NCBI RefSeq assembly: GCF_001899075.1
Contig: NZ_MKVA01000009.1
Span: 124,001-188,000, forward strand
Length of the DNA stretch: 64,000 nt
DNA from: Devosia sp. 67-54
GTDB taxonomy: Bacteria; Pseudomonadota; Alphaproteobacteria; Rhizobiales; Devosiaceae
Direction of reading: 5' to 3'
Part shown: positions 16,958 to 25,755 of the stretch, one piece after another
Layout of the letters: each line of letters opens with the position of its first letter
Position numbering within the stretch: the first letter of the stretch is position 1
The notes under the pieces: model-generated
Database searches by the model: none
Seen by the model: the letters and a program-made list of their open reading frames with translations, nothing else
Told to the model about the DNA's origin: nothing
Program-made: the position numbers and the translations under genes

Positions 16958-17332
16958 CTACGCCGCGGTGGCGGCCTTCAGCTTCGACAGCGGGCGAATC
17001 TTGACGCGCACGCTCGCCGGCTTCGCCGCGCCCGGCACCATCTCGCCGGTCGAGGGGTTGCGGATCATGGTGCCGGCCTTGCGGGCGGGAACCTTGCGGA
17101 GCGAAATCTTGAGGACGCCCGGCAGGGTGAACTCGCCCACGCCACGCGGATGGATCGAGCCCATCATCGCCGTTTCGATGGTCGCGAGCACACCGCGGGC
17201 AACCTCGCGGGTCACCCCGTTCTCGTCCGCGATCAGATTGACCAGCGCCGATTTGGTCAGCGCTTCCTTGACGGGCTTGGTTTTGGCAGCGGGCTGCTTG
17301 GCCGGGGCCTTTTTTGCACGCGTCTGAGCCAA
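16958..17332 (-). CDS. HU/IHF-family DNA-binding protein with a Lys/Ala-rich N-terminal extension
   Basis: A 124-residue nucleoid-type protein. After an AKKAPAKQPAAKTKP extension of ~25 residues comes the HU core (ALTKSALVNLIADENGVTREVARGVLATIETAMMGSI in parts), ending with the DNA-arm signature MIRNPSTGEMV (Arg91 to Glu97) and a second basic patch VRVKIRPLSKLK. The extension resembles a short histone-H1-like tail, unlike the ~90-residue canonical HU. The start is TTG at 17332, with AGGAG 7 bases upstream. It converges with the LuxR-like gene; 37 bases separate them. Confidence 0.9.
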   Translation of the reverse strand: MAQTRAKKAPAKQPAAKTKPVKEALTKSALVNLIADENGVTREVARGVLATIETAMMGSIHPRGVGEFTLPGVLKISLRKVPARKAGTMIRNPSTGEMVPGAAKPASVRVKIRPLSKLKAATAA

Positions 17333-17448
17333 AGGAGTCTCCTCTTGGGTTGGGTAAGGGTCGCTACTGGGGACAGAGGACTAGCAATTGCCGACCCGGC
17401 GTCCAAGAAGAAGCTGAACCAAATCACAGGCTTTGCAGGGCGTGGCCG

Positions 17449-17784
17449 TCAGGACGGCAGGCGGAAGATCTCGTCCATTTCCTGCCAGATCTGGCCGTCG
17501 GCGGCCTCCTGGCAGGCGGCCGTGCGCGCCATCCAGTCCTGCAGCTCCGGGCGGGCCCGCAGCCGCGCCCGCTCCGCCGCCAGATCGTCGCCGGCATAGT
17601 CGAAGCTGGCGACCAGCAGCGTGCCGCGCCGGAAAATCCGGTAGTCGCGGTGCCCGGCAGCCGGCAGCGCCGCAACGATCGCCGGGTCCGGCGACCGGTG
17701 CAGGGCGCAATAGGTCTCGACCATGTCCGGGCGCAGCCGCGCCGTCAGGACGATCCGTCGCGACACAGGGTCAGTCGGTGCCAT
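17449..17784 (-). CDS. L-rhamnose mutarotase-family protein
   Basis: 111 residues, the usual length for this dimeric alpha/beta-barrel family (RhaM-like). Recognisable features are the substrate-His segment YCALHRSPDPAIVAALPAAG, the strand DYRIFRRGTLLVASFDY and the C-terminal WMARTAAC...WQEMDEIFRL. The family interconverts alpha and beta sugar anomers. It is the last gene of the leftward tct/sulfatase operon, 9 bases after tctA, so the compound used by this operon probably becomes a deoxy- or ordinary sugar pyranose at some stage. Confidence 0.85.
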   Translation of the reverse strand: MAPTDPVSRRIVLTARLRPDMVETYCALHRSPDPAIVAALPAAGHRDYRIFRRGTLLVASFDYAGDDLAAERARLRARPELQDWMARTAACQEAADGQIWQEMDEIFRLPS

Positions 17785-17793
17785 GCTTCGTCC

Positions 17794-19266
17794 TCACGAG
17801 GGAATGCGCCGCGAGCGCCAGCCGATCCAGCTCGCGGCGGCCACCGACATCACCAGCAGCACCAGCGGGATCGGCCGCTGCAGCAGGGGCAGCATGCTGC
17901 CATGGGAAATCATCAGGCCGGTGCGGAGCGAGCTTTCGGCCATCGGCCCGAGGATGAAGCCGATGACGAAGGCCGGCAGCGGCAGGCGGCTGAAGATCAT
18001 CACCAGCCCGATCACCGAAAACGCGACCAGCGTCCACAGCTCCGACACCGAATTGGCCGACACGTAGGTGCCGATGATGCAGAACGCGATCACCGCCGCG
18101 GTCAGCAGGTGCCGCGGCACCCGCAGCACATTGGCCAGCGACACCGACGCCACGAGCACGATCGGCAGCGTGACGATGACCGAGAGCAGCGCCGCCCCGA
18201 TGATGCCGAAGAAGATGTCGGGATGCTCGACCACCAGCAGCGGGCCGGGCTGGATGGCCTGGATCATCAGCGCCGCCAGCAGGAAGGCGTCGGCGGTGCT
18301 GCCCGGCAGGCCGAGGCTGATCATCGGCACCAGCGCCGCCGACACCGTGGCGCTGGCGGCGCCCTCCGAGGAGATGACACCCTGCTCGGCCCCGGTGCCG
18401 AACTTTTCCGGATGGCGCGACGACAGCCGCGCCACCGAATAGGAGACGGTGGCGCCGATGGCCGCGCCGATGCCCGGCAGCAGGCCGACGATGGTGCCGA
18501 CCGCGGACGAGCGCAGCAGGTCGACGCCGTAGTGCCGGACGACGCCGATCGAGCGCACGATATCGGGCAGCCGGGCGGTGAAGCTCTGCTTCTGCCCCTG
18601 CCCCTCCGGCAGCAATTCGTCGGCCAGCATGGGCGCGATGGCGAAGATGCCCAGGATCACCGGCACGAGGTTCAGCCCGTTCTGCAGCGCGTCGATGCCG
18701 AAGGTGAGCCGCGGCTGCCCGTCGACCGGATCGAGCCCGACCAGCGCGCAGAGAATGCCGAGCAGGCCGGCGATCAGCGCATTGATGAACGAGCTGCCGC
18801 CCACGGCGCAGATCATGACCAGCCCGAACAGCACCAAAGCGAACATCTCGAACGGCCCGAACTTGACGCCCAGCCGCCCCAGCGGCTCGGCGACGAACGC
18901 CAGCACCAGCCACGACACCATGGCGCCGAAGAATTGCGCGCCGATGGCGATGCCCAGCGCCCGCGCGGCGCGCCCCTTGCGCGCCATGGGATAGGCGTCG
19001 AGCGTGGTCATGATCGAGGACGGCGAGCCGGCGACGCCGATCAGCGTCGAGGCGATCATGCCGCCGCTGACGTCGCCCATATACATGCCGATCAGCAGGA
19101 TCTGCGCGTCGAGCGGCTGCATGTAGAAAGTCAGCGGCAGCGCCAGCGCCATCAGCGTGCCGCCATTGATGCCGGGCAGCGCCCCGGCCAGCACGCCCAG
19201 GATCACGCCCAGCACGCAGAACAGCAGCGTGTGCACCTGCAGCAGAGCAACGAATTCGGTCAGCAT
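17794..19266 (-). CDS. tctA: Tripartite tricarboxylate transporter, large membrane subunit TctA
   Basis: A 490-residue inner-membrane protein with about 12 helices. It carries the family hallmarks near the start, GALPGINGGTLMALALPLTF and STLIGVAGSPSSIMTTLDAYP (in two pieces), plus a second inverted-repeat copy, LLPGIGAAIGATVSYS and SLGLPGSTADAFLLAA, about 260 residues later. With TctB and the binding protein TctC it imports a carboxylate using the ion gradient. The frame is open 32 codons upstream inside tctB; ATG at 19266 is chosen because it begins the first helix (MLTEFVALLQVHTLL). Confidence 0.93.
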   Translation of the reverse strand: MLTEFVALLQVHTLLFCVLGVILGVLAGALPGINGGTLMALALPLTFYMQPLDAQILLIGMYMGDVSGGMIASTLIGVAGSPSSIMTTLDAYPMARKGRAARALGIAIGAQFFGAMVSWLVLAFVAEPLGRLGVKFGPFEMFALVLFGLVMICAVGGSSFINALIAGLLGILCALVGLDPVDGQPRLTFGIDALQNGLNLVPVILGIFAIAPMLADELLPEGQGQKQSFTARLPDIVRSIGVVRHYGVDLLRSSAVGTIVGLLPGIGAAIGATVSYSVARLSSRHPEKFGTGAEQGVISSEGAASATVSAALVPMISLGLPGSTADAFLLAALMIQAIQPGPLLVVEHPDIFFGIIGAALLSVIVTLPIVLVASVSLANVLRVPRHLLTAAVIAFCIIGTYVSANSVSELWTLVAFSVIGLVMIFSRLPLPAFVIGFILGPMAESSLRTGLMISHGSMLPLLQRPIPLVLLVMSVAAASWIGWRSRRIPS

Positions 19267-19297
19267 GGGCAGTTCCACTTGACGGGACGGACGCCGC

Positions 19298-19804
19298 TCA
19301 CAGGCGGATTCCGAAGGTCTGGACGAACAGCAGATAGGCGGTGCCGACGAGGATGGCGGCAAGGAGCGCCGCCCATGCCGTCTCGCGCAGCAGCGCCGGC
19401 GCGCCGCGCACCGGCGCCAGCGCCAGGGCGCTCCCGATCACCGCCACCGTCATGGCGACCAGCGCGTCGATCACCTTGACCTGCATGAGCAGGGTGCAGG
19501 CGGCGAGGATGACCAGCACCAGCCCCACCCGCACGAAGATGCCCCGGCCCGGCGCCGCGGCGTCGGCCGGAGGCTGATCCGGCGGCGCCTTGGCCACGGG
19601 CCGGATTGCGTCGCGAAGCCGCAGCCCGAACTGCACCAGGCACAAAACGAGCAGGACAGCCGCAACCGACAGCGGGAAGATGCGGGCGCCGACCGGATCG
19701 AAGGGCGACGTCGTGATCGACGCGGCCGACATCGCGAGCACGCCGCTGATGACGACCATCAGCACCGAGAACACCAGCGTCCCGTTCAGCTTCCGCACCA
19801 CCAC
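19298..19804 (-). CDS. tctB: Tripartite tricarboxylate transporter, small membrane subunit TctB
   Basis: 168 residues with four predicted helices (about 10-30, 42-62, 85-107 and a long one at 115-160), the usual TctB topology. It sits between tctC and tctA, 27 and 31 bases from its neighbours. Sequence conservation of TctB is low, so the call rests on length, helices and position. Confidence 0.88.
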   Translation of the reverse strand: MVVRKLNGTLVFSVLMVVISGVLAMSAASITTSPFDPVGARIFPLSVAAVLLVLCLVQFGLRLRDAIRPVAKAPPDQPPADAAAPGRGIFVRVGLVLVILAACTLLMQVKVIDALVAMTVAVIGSALALAPVRGAPALLRETAWAALLAAILVGTAYLLFVQTFGIRL

Positions 19805-19831
19805 CTCCCTCGGTTGCGACTGCCGTGGCTG

Positions 19832-20797
19832 CTATTGCAGCTTGGCCACTTCCTCGACCACCTTGTGGATGCCCACCATCTGCGCATCGATCTGCTGGCG
19901 GGCCGTCGCCGCATCGGCATAGCTCGGATTGGGAATGCCGCGCGTGACGATCTCCTTCTGCGCCGCCGGGTCCGCCATGACGTCGGCGATGGCCTTGGCC
20001 AGCTTGTCGACGATCGGCTGCGGCGTGTCCGCCCGCACGAACCACCAGAAGCCGAGCACGAATTCGGCCGAGTAGCCCTGCGCCTTGGTGGTCGGCACTT
20101 CGGGGAAGCTCACGCTCTTGGCGTCGGTGTTGGACAGCGTCGCCAGCCCCTTGATGTCGCCGCTCTTGAACACGCCCGAGAACGGTCCCGGCCCCAGCAC
20201 GCCGAGCTGGGTGAAGCCGCCCAGCAGCGACTGCACCTTCGGCGGGCCGCCGCCCGGCACGTTCACGTAGTTGAACTTCACCCCCATCTCGTCCGCCAGT
20301 TGCAGCAGCACGATGTGGTCGAGCCCGACGATGCCGTCGATGCCGGCGTTCACCTCGCCCGGATGCGCCTTGGCGTAGTCGGCGAGCTCCTTGAGGTTGC
20401 TGAAGGGCGCGCTGGCCGGGGCGGCAAGGAAGTTCTCCTGGCTGCCGGTCTGGGCGATCGGGGCCAGCTTGTCGAGCAGCTCGCGGGGCAGGATGCCGGT
20501 CTCGGCGCTCACCAGCAATTGCGGATGCGCGATCATGATGGTCTGGCCGTTGGCCGGCGCATCGAGCAGCGCGCGCGCCGCCGTCGCCTGGCCGGCGCCG
20601 GGCGTGTTGAGGATCGGGAACGGCGTTCCAAGTTCCTTCTCCAGATGCGTGGCGATGGTCCGCGCCAGCACGTCCATGCCCGAGCCGGGCGCCGACGGCA
20701 CGATGACCTGCACCGGTCCGTTCGGGAAATCCGCGGCTGCGACAGGCGCCGCGGCCACCGCGACCGCCATGACGGCGGCAGTCAATAAGGCCTTCAT
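19832..20797 (-). CDS. tctC: Tripartite tricarboxylate transporter substrate-binding protein (TctC/Bug family)
   Basis: A 321-residue periplasmic protein. Signal peptide MKALLTAAVMAVAVAAAPVA is cleaved near AAA-DFPNG. The mature part has the Bug motifs: PVQVIVPSAPGSGMDVLART at the first ligand loop and the second-loop GIDGIVGLDHIVLLQLAD with the conserved Asp. Ligands of the family are di- and tricarboxylates, aromatic acids or sugar acids. The start overlaps the sulfatase stop (ATGA) and follows a strong GGAGGAGGAG site. Confidence 0.92.
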   Translation of the reverse strand: MKALLTAAVMAVAVAAAPVAAADFPNGPVQVIVPSAPGSGMDVLARTIATHLEKELGTPFPILNTPGAGQATAARALLDAPANGQTIMIAHPQLLVSAETGILPRELLDKLAPIAQTGSQENFLAAPASAPFSNLKELADYAKAHPGEVNAGIDGIVGLDHIVLLQLADEMGVKFNYVNVPGGGPPKVQSLLGGFTQLGVLGPGPFSGVFKSGDIKGLATLSNTDAKSVSFPEVPTTKAQGYSAEFVLGFWWFVRADTPQPIVDKLAKAIADVMADPAAQKEIVTRGIPNPSYADAATARQQIDAQMVGIHKVVEEVAKLQ

Positions 20798-22233
20798 CTC
20801 AACTCCTCCTCCTTTGCGCCCGTTGCCGGGCTTCTTTCGCCAACCCTGTGCCTCGCCCGCAGATGGGCGGCGAGGCGTTCGACGATTTCTGGATGCTCTG
20901 GCGCGAGGTCGACCCGCTCCTGCGGGTCCTCCGCCAGATCGAATAGCTGCAGCTCCCCGCGGCGATCGAGGCGCGCGGCATCGAATGCCGGGGCGGCGCG
21001 CGGAACACCGATCCGCGCCCGGTCGTAGCCGGCGATCAGCTTGTAGCGGCCATCGCTCACGGCGCGCCACGCGCCGAACCCGGCAAAGCGGACCGCGCCG
21101 GCGTCCCCGGGGCCGCCGGCCAGCAGCGCTTGCAGCGGCGTGCCGCCGGCGCCGGCGTCCATTGTGCCGCCGGCCCAGGCGACGAAGGTCGGGCCGAGAT
21201 CGATCAGCGACACCGGATCGGCCCGCTCCTGCACGGCGATTCCGGGGCCGGAAAAGATCAGCGGCACCCCGAGCGAGGGCTGCAGGGGATGGAGCTTGGC
21301 CCACAAGCCGTGGTCGCCCAGCATGTCGCCATGGTCGCTGGCATAGACGATGACGGTGTCCTCGAGCTGGCCGCTGCTCGCGAGCAGCCGGCGGAACACG
21401 CCGATCCAGCCGTCGATGGTCTCGATCATGGCGGCATAGCGCCGCCGGATCTCGCGGTGCTCGCTGGCGCTGAAATCGCCGGCGACATCGGGCATGGGCA
21501 AATCGACGCCGGCCCAGCGCTCGGCCATCGCCTCGGTCACGTCCATCGGCTCGTGCGGCCCGAGGAAATTGACTTGCAGGAACCACGGCGTGCCGGCCTC
21601 GCGCGCCTGCTGCAGCAGGCGGCAGGCGGAGGCGCCGACCCAGTTGTCGGCATAGGCGAAATCGGGCAGCGGCGTCGGCGTGCAGTTGCGATAGTTCGGC
21701 GTCGGCCGGCGCGCATAATCGTCGACGTGCAGGTCGAGCAGGCCGTGCTCGGCGAGGAACCGGCCATAAGGCTCGTCGCGGCCGGCGCGCGCGGCCATCA
21801 CCGCATCGTGCTTGCCGGCGGAATCGGCGCCGCCGGTGAACCCGGCCTCGGCCAGCAGCGAACGTCCGTCGGCCTGCCGGTGCCAGCCGTCGCGCCCCCA
21901 CGAGCCGGCCTCCTTGAACAGATCGAGCTTGCCGCAGCTCAGCACCTGATAGCCGGCGTCGCGCAGCGCCCGGTAGAAGGTCGGTGCATCGGCCGGCATG
22001 TCCTGGGCATTGGTGCGCACCGGAACGTCGTCGTAGTCGCGCGCCATGGCCATGCAGGCCCGCGACGGCGCACACAGCGGCGACGGGCAGATGGCCGAGG
22101 TGAAGCGCGTGCCCTCCCGCGCCAGGCGGTCGAGCTGCGGCGTGCGCAGCGCCTCGATGTCGCTGCCCAGCCAGTCGCCCCGGTGCTGGTCGGACAGAAC
22201 GAACAGGATGTTGGGGCGGCGCGCTGTCGGCAT
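20794..22233 (-). CDS. Sulfatase 2, probably cytoplasmic
   Basis: A 479-residue type I sulfatase. The first strand is NILFVLSDQHRGD, the formylglycine motif LCAPSRACMA has Cys54, and the second metal site is YASDHGDMLGDHGLWAK. No signal peptide precedes NILFVLSD, so, as for the first sulfatase, the substrate must be cytosolic. The gene begins 2 bases after the enolase-superfamily gene's stop and overlaps tctC, so it is firmly in the operon. It probably desulfates a sulfated sugar acid brought in by TctABC. The frame stays open upstream through the neighbouring gene; ATG 22233 is the only start that gives the family N-terminus. Confidence 0.9.
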   Translation of the reverse strand: MPTARRPNILFVLSDQHRGDWLGSDIEALRTPQLDRLAREGTRFTSAICPSPLCAPSRACMAMARDYDDVPVRTNAQDMPADAPTFYRALRDAGYQVLSCGKLDLFKEAGSWGRDGWHRQADGRSLLAEAGFTGGADSAGKHDAVMAARAGRDEPYGRFLAEHGLLDLHVDDYARRPTPNYRNCTPTPLPDFAYADNWVGASACRLLQQAREAGTPWFLQVNFLGPHEPMDVTEAMAERWAGVDLPMPDVAGDFSASEHREIRRRYAAMIETIDGWIGVFRRLLASSGQLEDTVIVYASDHGDMLGDHGLWAKLHPLQPSLGVPLIFSGPGIAVQERADPVSLIDLGPTFVAWAGGTMDAGAGGTPLQALLAGGPGDAGAVRFAGFGAWRAVSDGRYKLIAGYDRARIGVPRAAPAFDAARLDRRGELQLFDLAEDPQERVDLAPEHPEIVERLAAHLRARHRVGERSPATGAKEEELR

Positions 22234-22235
22234 GT

Positions 22236-23387
22236 TCAGCTGCCCGTCAGGACGCAGGAGCCGACCGCAAGCGCGGCGAGGCGGCCGGGGTCGGGAACGA
22301 AGCCGATGCCCGGCGCCTCCGACACGCGCAGCGCGCCGTCGCCGACCGTCAGGTCGATGTCGCCGAGGTCGGTCCGCAGCGGATTGTCGTTGGCGTCGAG
22401 CTCGAGATAGCCGTCGCCGCCCAGCGCCGCCATCACCTGCACCGACGCGGCAAGCCCGAGCCCGGTCCCCATATAGTGCAGGAAGCAGCGGGCGCCGTTG
22501 CGCTGCGCATGCCGGCCCACCGCCATGGCGCCGGTGACCCCGCCCCATTTGATGACGTCGGGCTGCACCACGCGCAGCGCGCGGGCTTCGACCATGTGCG
22601 CGAAGCGCTGCGTCGAGAGGATGTTCTCGCCGGCCGCCAGCGGAATCTGCGAGCTCGCCGCCAGCGTGCTCCAGTCCTCGATCGGCCGGTCGGCGCGCAT
22701 CGGCTCCTCGACGAAGCGCGGCTGCCAGTCGCGCAGCGCCTGCAGCCGGTCGGCCGCGATGTCGGGCGCCCACGCCTGGTTGGCGTCGACATAGAGCTCG
22801 ACCTCGGGCGCGATGCGCCGCACGCGATCGAGCAGGCTGCTGTCGGCATCCCAATCGTAGCCGATCTTGACCTTGACCGCCGTGTGCCCCGCCGCGAGCA
22901 GGTCGGGCAGCGCGCTGTCCAGCCGCTCCGGCGCCGGCGAGCTGGCATAGACCGGGACGCGCGCCAGGGGCCGCTCCGCCAGCAGCCGGGCCAGCGAAAT
23001 GCCCCGCCGCCGCGCCGCGAGATCGGCCAGCGCCAGGTCGATGGCGGCGAGAAGATGCGAGAACGGCCCCTGCTCGCCGGTGTGGATTTCCATGCGCGCC
23101 AGCCGGCCTTCCAGCGACCGGCGGCCCTGGTCCCACGCAGCGACGGGCGAATCGAGCAGCGCCGGGCCGATGACGTCTTCGAGCAAAAGCAGCTTGGCGA
23201 GATTGCCGCGCGGCGGAAAATTGCACCACGCCTCGCCCCAGCCCCAGCCGCCCTCGGCGTCGCAGAGCTTGATCAGCAGGCCGTTGCGGGTGGGCATGGG
23301 GGCGAGCGAGGAACGGGGGCCGTTCACCACGGCGGACGAAAGCGCATAGGCTTCGATCCGTTCCACGGTGATGGCCTGATCCTGCAT
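22236..23387 (-). CDS. Enolase-superfamily enzyme (mandelate racemase/muconate lactonizing type)
   Basis: A 383-residue cytosolic enzyme that abstracts a proton alpha to a carboxylate. The capping domain (1-~130) precedes a TIM barrel with the K-x-K base pair Lys172/Lys174 (AVKVKIG) and metal ligands Asp201 (YVDANQAW), Glu227 (FVEEPM) and Glu254 (AAGEN). A His in FLHYMGTG lies near the second-base position. Sugar-acid dehydratases and racemases fit best next to a carboxylate importer, but the subgroup cannot be fixed by eye. First gene of the operon; GAGGGAGGAACGC precedes ATG 23387. Confidence 0.9.
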   Translation of the reverse strand: MQDQAITVERIEAYALSSAVVNGPRSSLAPMPTRNGLLIKLCDAEGGWGWGEAWCNFPPRGNLAKLLLLEDVIGPALLDSPVAAWDQGRRSLEGRLARMEIHTGEQGPFSHLLAAIDLALADLAARRRGISLARLLAERPLARVPVYASSPAPERLDSALPDLLAAGHTAVKVKIGYDWDADSSLLDRVRRIAPEVELYVDANQAWAPDIAADRLQALRDWQPRFVEEPMRADRPIEDWSTLAASSQIPLAAGENILSTQRFAHMVEARALRVVQPDVIKWGGVTGAMAVGRHAQRNGARCFLHYMGTGLGLAASVQVMAALGGDGYLELDANDNPLRTDLGDIDLTVGDGALRVSEAPGIGFVPDPGRLAALAVGSCVLTGS

Positions 23388-23415
23388 GCGTTCCTCCCTC
23401 GCACGCTGATCACTA

Positions 23416-23429
23416 ACTGATTAATCAGT
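23416..23429. promoter_or_regulatory. Palindromic operator candidate ACTGATTAATCAGT
   Basis: A perfect 14-bp AT-rich palindrome midway between the divergent enolase-superfamily and GntR genes. An outer dyad (ATCACT / AGTGAT) overlaps it. A probable binding site for the adjacent GntR protein. Confidence 0.7.
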
Positions 23430-23511
23430 GATAGACAAGTAATTGTGCAAAGATTGATCGTGACGCGCGCCGTTGCTATCAGGACGCACGGCGCGCAAGG
23501 CGGAGAACGCG

Positions 23512-24147
23512 ATGGATCGGGTCGAGGCCTACCAGAACTTCAAGGACAAGCTGCTCTCCGGACATCTGGCGCCCGGCCAGTTCGTCACGCAGAAGGAGCT
23601 GGCCAAGCTCGCCGGCGTGCCGCTGGGCGCGGCGCGCGAGGCGATCCAGAAGCTCGAGAGCGAAAACCTGCTGAAGGTGCACCCGCAGCGGGGCATCCAG
23701 ATCACCGACCTCACCACGCGCTTCATCCGCGAGGCCTTCGGGCTGCGCCTGCTGTTCGAGCGCGCCGCCATCCGTGAGTTCGCCGAACAGGGCCCGATGC
23801 CGGCGATCGAGGACCTGCTGCGCGCCACCGAGGCGGTGCTCGCCGAGGTGCGGCTCGACCTGTCCGAGGCGAATCTGTCGCGCGCCGTCGAGGTCGACTG
23901 GCGCATGCACGACGTGATCATCGAGGCGATGGGCAACGAATTGATCCGCGAAACCTACCAGATCAACGCCACCCGCATCCGCCTGATCCGCGCCAACAAC
24001 CGCCTGACGCCCGACCGGGTGATCACCGGGCTCGAGGAACACGTCGCCATGCTCGGCCACTGCCGCGACCGCAACCCCGACGCCGCCGGCAAGGCGATGG
24101 AAGCCCACATCGAAATCTCCCGCAACCGCGCGCTGCAGGGCAACTGA
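23512..24147 (+). CDS. GntR-family transcriptional regulator of the tct/sulfatase operon
   Basis: A 211-residue regulator. The winged helix-turn-helix (about 1-70) reads LLSGHLAPGQFVTQKELAKLAG..AAREAIQKLESENLLKV and PQRGIQI. The FCD domain has the ligand/metal positions RAVEVDWRMHDVIIEAMGNE and GLEEHVAMLGHCRDRN. ATG at 23512 with GGAG 8-9 bases upstream is preferred to a TTG at 23473. It is transcribed away from the operon and presumably represses it. Confidence 0.9.
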   Translation: MDRVEAYQNFKDKLLSGHLAPGQFVTQKELAKLAGVPLGAAREAIQKLESENLLKVHPQRGIQITDLTTRFIREAFGLRLLFERAAIREFAEQGPMPAIEDLLRATEAVLAEVRLDLSEANLSRAVEVDWRMHDVIIEAMGNELIRETYQINATRIRLIRANNRLTPDRVITGLEEHVAMLGHCRDRNPDAAGKAMEAHIEISRNRALQGN

Positions 24148-24297
24148 CCGCGCCCGACCGCACCGACTCGCGGCCCCTCCCGCGCGGCACGGTTTGACAT
24201 AGCCGGCAACTCAGCCTCCAATCGGCGTTGGTGACCGTGCGCCGGCGCCGTTGCGACGGGGCCGTGCGGAGGATCGGCAAGGGGACGGGGGGATCAC

Positions 24298-25716
24298 GTG
24301 GCGGAGACTGCCTATGATCGGCGGCTGCTCTGGGGCGCCATCGCCCTGGGCGTGCTGCTCGTTGCATCGCTGCTGTGGAACTGGAACCTCGGCAACACGC
24401 TCGCGCGGCTCGACCAGCGCAGCCAGCAGCTTGGCGACCAGCTTCCCGACCTCGTGCCGCTCGATCGCGCCAAGGCGCTGGAGCAGCGGCAGGCCGAGCT
24501 CGAGGCCCAGATCGCGGCCATCAAGATTCCCGATCTGGCGCCGGTGCAAAAGGACGTCGACGGCCTCGCGGGCCGTCTCGCCAATGTCGAGACCGCGCTG
24601 GGCGCGATCAAGCCGCCGGACCTGACCGAGGTGGACGCCAAGCTCGAGGGCGTGCGCACCGACCTCAAGACCCTGCAGACGCAGCTCGGCGATTTCGCGC
24701 CGGCGCGGGTCGATGCGCTGTCCGGCCAGTTGAACGCCGTGTCGCAGCGGGTGACCGCCCTCGAAACGCCCGCCCGTCCCGACCTCGCCGCCGAGATCGA
24801 CCGCCTCGGCAGCCGGCTGACGGCGGTGGAGACCACCGTGGCGGACGTCACCGCCACCGGGCCCGACAGCCTGCAGGGGCGGCTCGACGCGCTGGCGTCG
24901 CGCCTCGCCGCGCTGCCCGACACGCGGCCGCTGGCGGAGCAGATGGGAACCGTCACCGCGAACATCGAATCGCTGCGCACCGCCGTCGCCGCCGCGCCGA
25001 CCGCCGAGCGCGTCGGCGCCATCGAGACGCACGTGGCGGAGCTGGGCGCCCAGGTGACCGGCGCGGCCACCGCGCTGGCCCAGGCCCGCACCGATGCGGC
25101 GGCCCTGTCGAGCCGCGTGGCGGACGTCACCGCCGCGCTGGCGACCAAGGCCGACAGCGCCGCCGTCGCGACGCTCGCCAGCCAGCTCGACGCCCTCGCC
25201 AAACAGGTTGCCGACTTGCCGACCACCGACACCAAGCCGCTCGAAAGCAACGTCGCCTCGCTGCTGTCGCGGCTCGATGCCCTCGAGCAGCAGGTGCAGG
25301 CGCTGCCGCCGGCGTCGGCGGTCGCGACCCTGCGCAACGACCTCGACGCGCTCGCCACCCGGCCGCCGCCCTCGGTGCGGCCGCCGCAGGTGCTGGAACG
25401 CATCTATTTCGGCTCCAGCGGCACCAGCGTCGCGGCCAGCGAGCAGGAAAAGCTCGACGCGATCGCGCGCAGGCTGGCGGCGGCGCCCGGCCCCCTGGCG
25501 CTCGTCGGCTTCTCCGACAGCAAGGGCCCGGCCGAGCTCAACCGCAGCCTGTCCCTCCGCCGCGCGGCGGCGGTGCGGCTGGCGCTGCTCAAGGCCGGCG
25601 TCGACCCGGCCGCCCTCACCTCGGTGACCGGCCTCGGCGAGGATGCGCCGCCGGTCGCGACCGGCGACAACACCGTGGAGGCGCAGAACCGCGTCGTCCT
25701 CATCTACGGCTATTGA
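24298..25716 (+). CDS. Membrane-anchored coiled-coil protein with OmpA-like peptidoglycan-binding domain
   Basis: 472 residues. One helix at about 10-28 (LLWGAIALGVLLVASLLW) anchors the protein in the inner membrane. Residues ~35-350 are a long helical region with heptad-like repeats (many 'LxALxxQVxxL' units), predicted to span the periplasm. From about 365 the OmpA C-like domain follows (ERIYFGSSGTSVAASEQ, LVGFSDSKGPAELNRSLSLRRAAAV in parts), which binds peptidoglycan; the expected Asp and Arg for diaminopimelate contact are present (GFSDSKG, LSLRRA). It resembles MotB-like or TolA-like linkers between membrane and wall. The start is GTG after a G-rich site. It stands alone, 150 bases from its left neighbour. 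Confidence 0.85.
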   Translation: MAETAYDRRLLWGAIALGVLLVASLLWNWNLGNTLARLDQRSQQLGDQLPDLVPLDRAKALEQRQAELEAQIAAIKIPDLAPVQKDVDGLAGRLANVETALGAIKPPDLTEVDAKLEGVRTDLKTLQTQLGDFAPARVDALSGQLNAVSQRVTALETPARPDLAAEIDRLGSRLTAVETTVADVTATGPDSLQGRLDALASRLAALPDTRPLAEQMGTVTANIESLRTAVAAAPTAERVGAIETHVAELGAQVTGAATALAQARTDAAALSSRVADVTAALATKADSAAVATLASQLDALAKQVADLPTTDTKPLESNVASLLSRLDALEQQVQALPPASAVATLRNDLDALATRPPPSVRPPQVLERIYFGSSGTSVAASEQEKLDAIARRLAAAPGPLALVGFSDSKGPAELNRSLSLRRAAAVRLALLKAGVDPAALTSVTGLGEDAPPVATGDNTVEAQNRVVLIYGY

Positions 25717-25755
25717 CGCGGCGCCGCGCCTGCCCGGCGCCGCCCCGGCAGCGGC

